DNA of 20,457 nucleotides from Plantago elongata (GCA_036897095.1 JAYMSP010003257.1:1-20457), one strand, 5' to 3'; counted from the first letter of the stretch, positions 1 to 9,353 are shown. Numbers and translations are program-made. Notes: generated from the letters alone by a model not told the origin.

Positions 1-142
1 TGTACGGATAATCCACCATTAAAATTGTGTGTTTTTAAATTTTCGTATATATAAATTATATTTGTAATAAAAAAAAATATATTTGCAAATTAATTTTTTT
101 TTAAAAATACAAAATTTCTAACGGAAATCGTCATTCCGTTAG

Positions 143-180
143 AAAATCTGGCCGGTTAAAACATGAACCGGCCAGATTTT
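143..180. repeat. Subterminal hairpin of the CACTA element
   Basis: Perfect 15-bp arms (143-157 and 166-180, AAAATCTGGCCGGTT and its complement) flank an 8-base loop. A related half-copy with CTGGCCGG recurs near 305-315. Further inverted pairs built on GACGGAATG/CATTCCGTC fill 180-310. Confidence 0.8.
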
Positions 181-519
181 AGTGACGAAATGGAGCATTC
201 CGTGACAAAATTTTGGCACGGAATTGTCCATTCCGTGACAAAATTTGTGACGGAATGCTCCATTCCGTCACTAATTTTGTCACGGAATGGACTATTCCGT
301 GACAAAATCTGGCCGGCTCGGTTTAAACCGGAACCGATATTTCTAACGGAATGTACATTTCCGTTAGAAATACCGTGAGAAATTTGTAACGGAAAAAAGT
401 TTCCGTTACAAATTGTTTCTGACGGCGTTTTTGTCACGATTATTTTTCCGTTACAAATTCCGTTAGAAACCTCAATTTCCGTTAGAAATTCCGTTAGAAA
501 TTCTGTTACTAAAACGCGG

Positions 520-532
520 TTTTCTTGTAGTG
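520..532 (-). repeat. CACTA terminal inverted repeat
   Basis: Read on the minus strand these 13 bases are CACTACAAGAAAA, the conserved end of plant CACTA transposons. They fix the element border at base 532. Confidence 0.88.
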
Positions 533-786
533 TAAAGTTTAACCGCTGAGGCCCCTACCTTCCGGACTTTATTCCCGAGGTTTTGCTCTGATATCTCTTA
601 GTACCGTTGGATGAATACTCTGAGCATAACCGTGATTGGTTGAACATCCCAGGCCCGATTCGTGGACAGCCGGACCTCAATCAGGAAGAAGAGGCTCCGA
701 AGTTCGTGGAAAAGGAGAGGCTGGCATACCAGGCTCGGGAGGCAAGAAAGGCTGCTATCGAAGGGAGCTCCAAGGCTCCGGAATGA
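533..786 (+). pseudogene. 3' end of an antisense accessory frame of a gypsy (Tat-type) element
   Basis: One frame (codons starting at 535, 538 and so on) reads as a charged C-terminus ending at a TGA at 784-786. Two in-frame TGA codons, at 547 and near 592, each sit where CGA (Arg) would fit, so it looks like a decayed gene rather than chance. Recognisable pieces are GPYLPDFIPEVLL, EYSEHNRDWLNIPGPIR and a run rich in E, K, R and A. It points toward the minus-strand integrase that follows. Tat-lineage elements such as Grande and Retand are known to carry antisense frames between pol and the 3' LTR, and the orientation and position here match. The N-terminal part is cut off by the CACTA insertion at 532. 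The function of such proteins is not established, and assigning this one to that class is inference. Confidence 0.5.
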
Positions 787-1290
787 AGAGAAGGAATTTG
801 AAGGCGGAGTATGCCCCGTTAAATCTGTACGGTCTTGGGACCTTAAAACAATTTTATTTTACCTGCACTTTTGTTTAATTCTGAATATTCACCCATTTTA
901 TTGTTATTCTCGGATAATGAAGCTTCGACTTTCTGTTTGATGCTTGCTTTGGATGATCTAAATTTGATCTTTTGTATGAATCCTGCTAACTGCTGTTGAT
1001 TCGGTATGCTTATTCGGATGTTCCGGATGTTTTGTGCTTTAGCTCTGTTTAAAGTAATGTGTTCGGATTGTTTTTGCGATATACCCAAACGTCTATGAGT
1101 TGTGTATTTCAACAAGTCATTTGTAGTTTGGAATATACCGCAACTGATGCTTGTGTATTCGGAACAAAGTATGTTCGAGATTATGCTTGAAAAAGACATT
1201 CATTGTATTGATTTGACGGAAATTCAATTACAACTGGTCAGATCCAAAAAAGACTTCGGATAAAGCAAGAATGAAGTAAAACAAGCTAAG
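787..1290. other. Non-coding spacer between antisense frame and pol of the gypsy remnant
   Basis: AT-rich and T-rich on the plus strand. I see no conserved protein motif here. A 118-codon minus-strand frame is open over 843-1199 but has low-complexity content and no recognisable domain. The likely content is the 3' untranslated part of the antisense frame and of pol. Confidence 0.4.
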
Positions 1291-2405
1291 CATAAAACTT
1301 CTGCAAATTTCTCGGGTTTCATGTTCTTTTCAGCACTCTTCCTTCGAGGTCTTCCATCTCGAAAGTTCCATTGCTTCGGACCCCTATAACTCTGTACGGA
1401 CCTTCCTTGTTTGGTTTTAGTTTTCCAACATGATTGAGGATGTCGGCTCTCCTTAGGACCAAGTCTCCGGTCTGGATATCCTTCTTGCAAACATTCTTGT
1501 TATAGGCCCGGTCAATCGAGGCTTGGTACCTTAGGATATGAGCTAGGTAAGAATCCCTCTTGTCTTTGAGAAGTTCAAGCTCGTACATCTGAGAAACCTC
1601 ATTGTCTTCGGGTTAATATTGTTGGATTCTTTGAGTTTCTACAATAACTTCCGAAGGTATAACAGCTTTGGAACCATATAACAGGGAGAATGGAGTCTCC
1701 CGGGTGGCAGTCCTCAGAGTGGTCCGATGTGCCCAAGTACCTCATCTAATTCCTCAACCCAGCTTCCTTGGAACGTCTTGAGTCTTTTCTCCAAGATTTT
1801 CACAATAGTTCGGTTAGTAGACTCGACTTGTCCATTTGCCTGGGGGTACCCAACCGAAGTGAAGCGCTGCTCTATTTTCAGAGATTTGCACCATTCTTTG
1901 AGCTTGTGTCTGGAGAACTAGGCTCCATTGTCCGAAATGAGAATTCTAGGTAATCCGAAGCGGCTGATGATGTTCTTCCAAATGAAGGTTCAGACTCTGG
2001 CTTATGTGATGGTAACCACTGATTCGGCTTCTACCCATTTGGTATAGTACTCAACTGCTACAATCAATAATTTCTTTTGTTGAGCTCCTCGGGGGAAATG
2101 TCCCACAATGTCGATACCCCCTTGATCGAATGGGCACGATATGATTGACAGAATCATTGGATTGCTTGGTCTATGCGAGATGTTGGCATAAATTTGGCAG
2201 TCGCTACAGGTCCAGGCAAAGCTGGCCGAGTCCTTATCTATGGTAGGCCAATAATATCCTTGACTAATGACTTTCTGTGCAAGGGTTCTTCCTCAGGAAT
2301 GACTGTCGCAACTACCACTATGTATTTCTTCTAGGATGGTCCTAGCCTCTTGTGGTCCGAGACACCGCAAGTGAGAAATACACATACGAACTACGCTCAT
2401 ATCTA
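1291..2405 (-). pseudogene. Ty3/gypsy integrase, degenerate
   Basis: Read downward on the minus strand: a zinc-finger remnant containing SQGYYWPTIDK and CSDCQIY (about 2290-2190), then the catalytic core starting GIDIVG (Asp codon 2110-2112), WKNIISRFGLPRILISDNGA (Asp codon 1930-1932) and GYPQANGQVESTNRT (Glu codon 1822-1824). Exactly 35 codons lie between the second Asp and the Glu, so the D,D(35)E geometry is kept. A C-terminal GPY/F-type module follows, with GDLVLRR and GKLKPNKEGPYRVIGV (1588-1390). In-frame stops occur at about 1917, 2003 and 2010, and there are frameshifts near 1700 and 1320. Integrase inserts reverse-transcribed DNA, but this copy cannot make a full protein. Reverse transcriptase and RNase H, expected at higher coordinates, are missing because copia LTR sequence begins at about 2406. 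The lineage is most like Tat/Ogre, judged from wording of the motifs and the antisense frame next to it. Confidence 0.85.
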
Positions 2406-3176
2406 CTTATCAAGCAAGTATTCCCTCAAGCATCTTACCACCATTCTCCAAGCTTACTGTTGCGACTAATAAGCTCAAAGAATCACTAGTAGTTCTAAGT
2501 GTCCTGCACCTATAACAGGAGATTGTTATTCGTGAAAGAGTTGAAAGTTGGATACCCTTTCCGAAGCTCATTCTCCAGAATGGATACGAATTACTTGGGT
2601 CAGTTAAAGAGAACCTACCATACATTGAATAAGTGTATCAAGTAGTGCTATCTCTTCTAAGCTCTCTGAAAATATAGCTGAAAAGTTTTACGAGAAGCTT
2701 TCCTGACAATCAACTTATAACAAACACCATCAAGGTGTGGAGTACATGAAATACTTGATTTAGGTTATCAAGGAATAACTTCAAGGTTATCTTGAGTAAT
2801 GGAAGTACTTGGATCTAGAAACTAGGGAAAAACTCAGGTGCAATATTTGGTTGAGAAACATTTGTTTGTAGGGATCTTAGAATATGATACATTGTAAGGA
2901 GAACTCAATTGTCGGTTCTAGTGAATTTCAAGTCTTAGAAATGTCGAAGTTGACTAGTTAGAGGATTACACCACTTCTAGATACAACTATACTTGTTGTG
3001 TTATTTACTTATTCAATATTAACATTTCAACATAACAAACACACACATTTACTACTGCAAAGCACAATCTCATTAATCTATCGCTTAATTCATCCTCTCT
3101 CTGAATTTAAGTGTTTATCGACATATTCACCCCCCGGCCCCTCTAGTCTTTTCCTTTGCCGTTATCTGGACCAACA
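2406..3176 (+). repeat. 5' LTR of element A, truncated at its start
   Basis: From about 2415 the sequence follows the same order as the LTR at 19540-20220: shared GTAGTTCTAAGTGTCCT, TTATCTTGAGTA, CTAGGGAAAAACTCAGG, TTCTAGTGAATT, then CACACACA and CTGAATTTAAGT. It ends in CA at 3175-3176, two bases before the primer binding site. By comparison with the copy at 18904, roughly the first 640 bases are missing; gypsy integrase sequence stands in their place. Intact LTR length would be near 1.4 kb. Confidence 0.78.
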
Positions 3177-3178
3177 AG

Positions 3179-3190
3179 TGGTATCAGAGT
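3179..3190 (+). other. Primer binding site, initiator methionine tRNA
   Basis: TGGTATCAGAGT matches the complement of the plant initiator tRNA-Met 3' end (TGGTATCAGAGC) at 11 of 12 bases. It stands two bases after the LTR end, where minus-strand DNA synthesis of a copia element starts. Confidence 0.88.
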
Positions 3191-3292
3191 AGGAATTCCC
3201 AAGCCTTCTGCACTGAACCTCGATCCCCCAGATAGGTAAAGGTTTTTGTCACTTTCCGAGGACATTTTAATTTGTGTGTTAAGTGTGCATGT

Positions 3293-4440
3293 ATGTCTTG
3301 AGTGATGCTCCAGTTCTGAAACCCGAGAATTACGAGAAATTGAAGAACAACATGATGCTGCATCTTGAAGCAAATCATCGATGAGATGATCTATGTCATC
3401 AAAGAAGGACAAATCAAAATCAGACAGCTCAAGCAAGTCATTGGAGTGTCTGATGGTCGGAGAACCGCTGATAAGGATGCTGAAGGTAGTGATAGTTAGA
3501 CTAGTGATAGTGGTATGTTGCTACTGGACAAGTTGAGTATGAAGAGAAACCTCGTCAACTCTAGACATCGGAAGAAGCCAAGAGATATAGGTTGGATGGT
3601 CAAGCTCATAACATCATCATTCGATTGACACCTAAGCATATACAGTGCAAACCAAGGAAAACAAGTTCGAAGTTCTTAAATTGAAGTTCCAAAACTTCAA
3701 ACAGGGTCCCATTGAAACTCTAGAAGGACTTGATTTTCGTTTACAACTCTAATGAGTGATATGGATGCACTTGGAGAAAGTGACAGATATTCGAATTCTT
3801 AGAAGGTGAAAACCATTGTTAGAATTTCGAACAAATATTGGGAACATACCCAATTTTTCCACTTCAACCAGGGTATGCCACAAATCACTCGAGTGAAACT
3901 CTTTTCACATTTAGCCATTGTGAACTATGAGACAACCCAACGAGAATTGGCTGCGGCTGAAAAGTTGCAGTCTTGATCTAGTCACACAAGGTACTTCTAA
4001 CAAGAAGGATATCAAGGAAGTGTTTGAAGAAAATTCTCTTGATGTGCATCACATGAAGAAATATGTGAGCCAAGAGCTAGAAAGGAGAAAATCAAAAGAG
4101 AAGTTGAAAAAGAATCTAGGCCCAAATTATCACCACAAGAGAATTCAAATAAACAACTCTCTGAACAACTCTACTTAGAAAGCTGTTAGTACTAAAGTCG
4201 CTGAAATTGGAAATGACATCTGCTTCTATTGTCAGAAACCCGGTCACTTCAAACGTGATTGTCCTGCTTTTAACAAGCTTAAGGCGGTTGACAAAAAGGA
4301 GAGAAGAACTTTAAAAAGGACTCAGAGGGCCTTGCTCACTGAAGAGAGAAAGAAGATTCAAATTCAACTTGATGCTTTGGACATTGAGTCAGATTCTGGT
4401 GATGAAGACTCAGATGACCCAAAATTACCATCACCTTAAT
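3293..4440 (+). pseudogene. Copia gag (capsid region plus zinc knuckle), degenerate
   Basis: Gag packages the element RNA into particles. A start-like ATG at 3293 is followed, after a small indel, by DAPVLKPENYEKLKNNMMLH, typical of plant copia gag starts. Around 3588 comes DGQAHNIIIRLTPKHIQ, then FQNFKQGP (about 3690), SDMDALGESDRYSNS (about 3757) and FSHLAIVNYETTQRELAAAE (3904-3963); together they fit the UBN2-type gag domain. A complete zinc knuckle of pattern CX2CX4HX4C lies at 4221-4262 (C 4221, C 4230, H 4245, C 4260), within CFYCQKPGHFKRDC. Several in-frame stops (for example near 3498, 3750 and 3975) and frame changes break the gene. The tail at 4370-4430 is acidic (DSDDP). The fold is intact only in pieces. 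Confidence 0.82.
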
Positions 4441-4488
4441 TGAGCGGGATTACTGACGATTTAATCGACTTTTGGCTAGAAGAAGAAT

Positions 4489-5340
4489 GATATGTGTGGA
4501 GTTGCTAAGATTTTAGGTCCCAATATCTCCAACATAGAAGAATGCTTAATGGCTGATAAGGTAATAAATACATCACAATTCTTGTTCTACGAAAGTGGTG
4601 ATGACGGTATCAAGGATTTGGAATTGGTCAAGAGTGAACTTGATCGATATGATAGAGAATTTTTGGTCATTGAATCTAAGACTAAGGTTCTAGAAGAAAA
4701 GAAAGAAACTCTTGAAAAAGAGATTTCTGACTTGACCAAGATATCTGAGAAAAAGGACACTGAAATAGCATCACTTAGATCTCAGATACCGGAGAATGAA
4801 AATTCTCTTGAGCTAGCCATAAATGAGCTAAATGAAAAATTGAAGAAGCTTCTTTCTGAAAATGATGAACTCATAAAGAAAGAGGTTTCATTCAAATCAT
4901 TTGTCGATGCTAGTGACACTCTCACAGAGGTTCAATCTTATCTGAGAGACCCTTTTGAGAAAGGAGGACTTGGACTTGATGCTCAATCAATTAGCTCCAC
5001 TCCTCTGAAAGAGAGATGGAAGGTTGACCTTTGTAAAAAGTCAACAGAAAGGTTCCAAAGACACCTATAGCATTGGTCAAAAAGCTAAGGTTCTTGACAA
5101 AGGAAAGGTAGTTGCGACCAAACCTTTGAAGGAACAACAAGTCCCAAATAAACTTGGGGAAAAGGGTTCTGATAAGAAACATGATCCTCAGACTTGTGAT
5201 CATCCACAATGTTGTATTACTAGGAAGGAAAGTATTGCTGGACTCGATGTATTTTCCATTGTACCATTCTATGGATATAGAGATGACGCAGAAACTAGTA
5301 AGACTGCTGAAAATCATGTTCAGAAAGTAAATGGTTCTTG
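4489..5340 (+). pseudogene. Gag-pol linker with coiled coil, open for 192 codons
   Basis: A frame open from 4492 to 5070 gives about 190 residues. Near its start comes EECLMAD (about 4537-4557), like the short motif found after the zinc knuckle in SIRE-type gag proteins. Then follows a long heptad-like stretch rich in L, E and K (about 4615-4890), for example EKEISDLTKISEKKDTE, predicted to form a coiled coil. After a frameshift near 5040 the reading continues to 5340 with a cysteine/histidine cluster (CDHPQCC, about 5197-5217). The role is probably particle assembly, by analogy with SIRE gag. The protease with its D-S/T-G motif, expected after this, is not visible, so a deletion has removed it. 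Confidence 0.6.
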
Positions 5341-5545
5341 AAATGGTATTAGCTATCGTGCTATCGGGAAGGTCCTCATGCAAAAATATAAGGAAGGACA
5401 AGAACGACGGTGGAAAGCTAGAATTGCTTACATCAATTATTAGCAATGGAAGCAATCCCAAGCCACTAAAAAACTGAATGCCAAGAAGAGTTAGTTGTTG
5501 GATTACTTAAAATAACATTCAGAAAGGGCGACACCGCTTTGCTTA
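5341..5545 (+). other. Decayed junction between gag tail and integrase
   Basis: No frame stays open and no protease or complete pre-integrase zinc finger can be read. The last bases lead into the RLGKQSKTSFKSK segment that precedes the integrase core. Confidence 0.4.
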
Positions 5546-5888
5546 TCGATTGGGGAAACAATCCAAAACCTCTTTCAAGTCCAAAACCAAACATTCATGT
5601 GTTAGACCACTGCAACTATTACACATGGATCTTTTTGAATCATCTGTAACTAGTTATGCAGGCAAGAAGTATGGTCTACTTGTTGTAGAAGATTTCTCTA
5701 CATTTACTTGGGTTGTCTTTCTGAAATAAAAATCTGATGCTAGGGTGGACATACCAAACTTGCTGAACAAGCCTGAAGTCATGAAAAATGACAAGGTATC
5801 TGCAATCAGAACAAACTATGGTACTGAATTTGTCAACCATTACATAAAAGAGTTTTGTACCTGCAAAGGTATACAACATCAACTATCT
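5546..5888 (+). pseudogene. Copia integrase core, N-terminal two thirds only
   Basis: Seen: GKQSKTSFKSK, then PLQLLHMDLFE with the first catalytic Asp (codon 5628-5630), YAGKKYGLLVVEDFSTFTWV, a stop at 5728-5730, then KVSAIRTNYGTEFVNHYIKE and GIQHQLS. The motif normally read as (S/T)D(H/N)GTEF has AAC (Asn) at 5814-5816 in place of the second catalytic Asp, so the active site is lost. The third acidic residue and the whole C-terminal domain are absent. The frame runs without a shift into RNase H sequence at about 5889, showing an internal deletion. In a live element the enzyme would insert copia DNA into the host chromosome. Confidence 0.85.
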
Positions 5889-6178
5889 ACCACATAGGCT
5901 GAATATATTGCTGCTAGTTGTTGTGCTACTCAAATATTATGGATACAACAACTCAGAGACAATGGACTCAATAAAGAGAAAACTCACATTTTTTGCGACA
6001 ACACAAGTGCTATTACGATTGACCAGGATCCCAAGTTCCATGCTAGAACTAAGCACATTCATCATAGACCATGTTGAAAAATGCAATATAGATATTCTAA
6101 AAGTTGTTACTGAAGATTAGCTTGCAGATATCTTCACTAAGCCACTCCAGAAAAGTAGGATTTTTTAACCTTAAGACT
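5889..6178 (+). pseudogene. Copia RNase H, partial
   Basis: Starts with the classic (S)T-T-E-A-E-Y motif, in which the Glu codon has become TAG (5895-5897). Then AEYIAASCCATQILWIQQLR, THIFCDNTSAITIDQDP (catalytic-region Asp codon 5997-5999) and FHARTKHI follow. A deletion/frameshift near 6055 removes a few residues before DHVEKCNIDILKVVTED. A stop (TAG, 6118-6120) precedes LADIFTKPLQKS, the usual end of copia pol. RNase H degrades the RNA strand during reverse transcription. The reverse transcriptase domain that should come before it is missing entirely. Confidence 0.87.
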
Positions 6179-7072
6179 TAGTCTTGGGTTAATGGAGTTA
6201 CCAAAGAACTGAAAAGTTCTTAATCTCTAAAGTTTTGATTGAGATAAGAAGAATAGAAAACAAGTAATTGAAATGGGTATTTAGATAACGTATTTGCAAA
6301 AGAAGTAATGCCAAAGGAGTTTATGATAATAGGAACTCCGAAAGGTTTTGTTGTTTCTGGAACAGGTATCCAAAAAGGCTAAATGGTATACAACCTATTA
6401 GTTATGAGAAGGGGACTCAGACTTCTGTATAGTCACATAGTGTGGGGGAACTAAATTCTACATTATTACAATTTATGAGAGTCAAACATGTTTAGGTTTT
6501 GTGTTGTTACCATTTTCATGTTAACTAACATAATACAATCTTAGAATGATAAGTCCAAAAGACTGTATTTTCTCACAAAAGAATAGTGATGTATGGATAT
6601 AATTTGCCAAAGTTCATTAAGTGGACACGGGAACATTTGTTGATTGATATCATTGCGAAGATATTCAACCACAACCCTTGATGAATAAACATTTGATCTC
6701 AATGGGTGATCGAGATCAAAATCTCGACAATTAGTGCTTGATGTAAAAGCTATCATGGCCCACTAAGCATTTAATGCAAAGTAGAAATGTATACCATGTC
6801 GATGTAGTGTACACAGTTACACATACGGAATTTCTATACATATGTTGTATCTATGTATCATTTACCTACTATGTATAGAGGATTTTGATATGAGACAAAC
6901 ACTTTTACGAAATTCGAAATTTTACCTTGCATCAAAACAACAGAAACCTTCAAGTTTTTATGAGAAATGTTTTGCAACTCTCTTGTTTCTTGCATAGTCT
7001 TCTGAAAAGATAGACTAATCTTCTCGATCAACTACTAATCTCAAATCTCTCACTCACTACTATATATATGAG
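6179..7072. other. Spacer between pol and accessory gene
   Basis: No protein motif or frame worth calling in about 890 bases. The first part (to 6230) still resembles the short tail after copia pol. The last 90 bases before the ATG at 7073 are CT-rich and free of ATG codons close to the start, as expected of a 5' untranslated leader. A TATATATA string lies only about 10 bases before that ATG, too close to serve it as a normal TATA box. An own promoter or a splice acceptor for a subgenomic RNA may be here, but I cannot point to one. Confidence 0.45.
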
Positions 7073-8220
7073 ATGGCTCCTAAGAAGACCATTTCAAAGG
7101 ACACGGTTGCGACCGTCTCCTCTGCTGAAAAGAAAGTTGAGAGAAACTTAGAGGTGTTGAATAAACGTCTCTTGGGTAAATTCAACCTAGAGGACTGGAC
7201 GTCCAGCCTTAAAATGAACTGGGGATCACATATGGATGCGCAATACTTAATTGATGCTATATCCTCAACCCCAGGTAGGAACTATGTCCTGGAGATGCTT
7301 GAGAAATCCAGGATTAAGAAATTCCTATCTGCTGCCCCAAGCGGCTTGTCACTGGTAGATGTGCTGGAGTTCTAGAATAACTCCAAAATCTACATAAAGA
7401 GCAGTAATGGCGTTGAAGAAATGTACATTAAAACCAAATTCAAAGGAACTGAAATAGTCCTGGACCGTGACAAGTTTTGCAAAATCTTCCGATTGAAAAA
7501 TCGCGGCCTGGTTTCTAAGATCAATACCAAAGACAAGGTTCTGAATGACGGTGTCAGAATCTTGTATGAAGAAGCTACGAATGAAAAAATCGAAGATTGC
7601 CCATCCTCGTTCATTTGGGAGACATTAGGACCAGTCATCTTTATGAGCACTGGAATGTCTTGGCCTGTATACTACACTGTTGCTTCGGTGGCAACAAGGT
7701 CGACATTAATCAAATAAGCCTCGAACGTTGGATGATGATGACCATAGTCCAAAAACAAGTAAATGAGAAGGAACACCTCTTTAATTGGGGCAAGTACGCA
7801 TTTACAAAATTCATCAACCGGGTCAAAGAATTTGAACCGAAGATACACAAAGGTCGTGCTGATACTAAGGCAAACATGCACTATGGCCTGAATATATGCT
7901 ATATTCTAGAGAAATGTGGTGTAGTGCTCAGAGAGCACATGGACATTCCTGTGACCAACAACATGTACACACATGCATATGAGGAGTCTCTGAAGAGGGC
8001 TACCAAGGGAGAGTTGGTGTCACAAGGAGAAGACGCTTCTGAGGGAGAAGTTGTTGAGGTCCATGTTGCAAAGAAACCAAGGACCAAGAAGCAGAGAACT
8101 ACAAGGAAACAACTTGCAAAAGTGCTTACTACATAAACCCAACCCTCAGAAAGGGTTGATGAGGTGAAGCCCCTAAACCAAGACTTGTTTAGAAAGACAC
8201 CATTTATGAGAGAAGTACAG
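7073..8220 (+). pseudogene. Accessory gene of element A, N-terminal domain
   Basis: The ATG at 7073 opens a 100-codon frame, lysine-rich at the start (MAPKKTISKD), with no signal peptide or membrane span. A TAG replaces the Tyr expected in VLEF(Y)NNSK (7363-7390). The same frame then continues through a globular stretch: YIKTKFKGTEIVLDRDKFCK, then FRLKNRGLVSK. A frameshift near 7680 leads to GGNKVDINQISLERWMMMTI, NWGKYAFTKFINRVKEFE and KANMHYGLNICYILEKCGV. The last part is a basic patch, KKPRTKKQRTTRKQ (about 8071-8112), like a nuclear localisation signal, ending at TAA 8134-8136, where CAA would fit. Domain order and the VxEF-Y-xN motif recall the 'putative plant transposon protein' domain seen in many plant repeat-borne genes; this is by eye only. 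It sits where SIRE/Maximus elements carry their env-like frame. Confidence 0.6.
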
Positions 8221-8665
8221 GCAGCTTAGGCAAAATGCCAGAGCTCTCCGTGCAAGAACACAATGAAATCAATGAGTCTATACCAAGTTATGATAGTGAC
8301 GACTCTGATGATAATGTTACTCTTATGGAAACATTAAAGAGACCACGAATAGAGACTCAAGGTGAAGCCTCAAGTTCAACTCCTCTGAATAAACTTGCTA
8401 AGGTTGCTGAGAAAGCACCAGCAGAAGAAGTTATCACACCCCAACATGAAGACGAAGGTTTGGTGGAAAGTGATAGGATGTTGGAGGATACTGACATTGC
8501 CTCCACATTCCAAATGCCAGCAAACATACATGCTGAAGAAATTCCTGCATCCGAGCAGGTTCCTCAAACTGAGACATGAGCTCGAGATGAACAACATGAG
8601 GAAAGGTTTGAAGTACCATAATCTTCAAGCCATGAAATGGAAGCCCAATTTCCTGAATATAACCA

Positions 8666-8745
8666 GTTAACAAGAGTAGTCTATATCTAATTTGTGAACA
8701 TTTTTGTAATGTTAACTTGTTACTCATAAACTTCCTTTGTTACAG
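8666..8745 (+). other. Candidate intron 1 of the accessory gene
   Basis: About 80 nt, AT-rich, ending TTTGTTACAG before GCT. The donor reads CAG-TTAACA; a canonical CAG|GTTAACA would need one G, so a base was probably lost here. Stops occur in all frames. Confidence 0.5.
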
Positions 8746-8852
8746 GCTTTCAGGGAGACACCACTTCAGGGGAAGAAACTTTGCCTACCCCTCTGAATAA
8801 AGAAGAGGTTCCTTAAACCTCTACACATCAAGAATCAAAGCCTGTGATATAG

Positions 8853-8933
8853 GTAGTCAATTATTTCTGAAAATATATAATTTGGTCTGTCATATTTCTT
8901 ATGTATACTTAACTTCATTTTGTCTCTATACAG
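8853..8933 (+). other. Candidate intron 2 of the accessory gene
   Basis: 81 nt, starts GTAGTC and ends TCTCTATACAG with a T-rich tract before it. The flanking exon base pattern is AG|GT and CAG|GCT. Confidence 0.6.
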
Positions 8934-9041
8934 GCTCCAACTAAGAAAGCACATGAAGTGGTTGAAACACCACAAGACCAAGTCACTCCGGAGGTTGACA
9001 ACCCTTCTGAAACTGTTGTGTTTGAGCCTTCAATTGAGAAG

Positions 9042-9124
9042 GTATGTAGAACAAGAACCAACACTTTATGTGAATAACTTGTGAAATTTACTGCTTAATC
9101 AAATGCTATATTTTCTTCTAACAA
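9042..9124 (+). other. Candidate intron 3 of the accessory gene, acceptor mutated
   Basis: 83 nt, starts with a strong donor AAG|GTATGT. Keeping the frame and the GCT start of the next exon places the acceptor at CTAACAA|GCT, where AG has become AA. A one-base-later CAAG|CT would still be an AG but shifts the frame. Confidence 0.55.
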
Positions 9125-9277
9125 GCTCAATCTGAAGAAAAGGCAGGTGGGGATAAAGTTGCGATCTCCCCATCACGAATGGAAATAGACAATGCCGAGA
9201 AGGCAAAGTCAGCAGAAAGGATACCAGAGACCTCCAACGTTCCTGAGAGAAATGATTCTGAGCTTCCTAACTTGGAA

Positions 9278-9353
9278 GTAAGTGAAATACTCAGAAACTC
9301 ATATCTCTTTTGACGAACATTTCTAACACTGCATTTTTTATTTTTATTCTCAG
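9278..9353 (+). other. Candidate intron 4 of the accessory gene
   Basis: 76 nt with consensus donor GTAAGT and a textbook T-rich tract ending TTATTCTCAG|GCT. This is the most convincing of the five. Confidence 0.65.

Larger units (their letters stand above)
1..532. mobile_element. Right end of a CACTA (En/Spm-type) DNA transposon, partial
   Basis: Seen: the stretch ends at 520-532 with the reverse complement of CACTACAAGAAAA, the standard terminus of plant CACTA elements. Positions 120-505 are packed with direct and inverted copies of short units such as CGGAATG, CCGTTAGAAA and CCGTGACAAA. Dense subterminal repeats of this kind are the sites bound by the transposase in En/Spm elements (family knowledge). 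The first 120 bases are AT-rich. No transposase coding sequence is visible, and the left end lies outside the window, so this may be a non-autonomous copy or only the tail of a long one. The 3 bp after the terminus (TAA, 533-535) would be one copy of the expected 3-bp target duplication. It sits inside a degenerate coding frame that starts again at 533, so it inserted into an older gypsy element. Confidence 0.85.

Noticed and set aside
180..320. CRISPR-like array of regular repeats
   Set aside because: The units are inverted and direct copies of transposon subterminal motifs with no unique spacers, next to a CACTA terminus in plant DNA.
843..1199. 118-codon minus-strand frame downstream of the gypsy integrase
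   Set aside because: No motif, no similarity I recognise, and it lies beyond the usual end of pol; kept as spacer.
3179..3190. Possible tRNA fragment
   Set aside because: Only the 12-base 3' complement of the initiator tRNA is present and it stands after an LTR end; it is a primer binding site, not a tRNA gene.
4991..5461. 156-codon minus-strand frame with hydrophobic stretches that could pass for a membrane protein
   Set aside because: It is the opposite strand of the copia gag-tail coding region; the A-rich sense strand gives F/L/I-rich antisense translations.
7060..7072. TATATATATGAG just before the accessory ATG as a promoter
   Set aside because: About 10 bases from the start codon leaves no room for a transcription start and leader.
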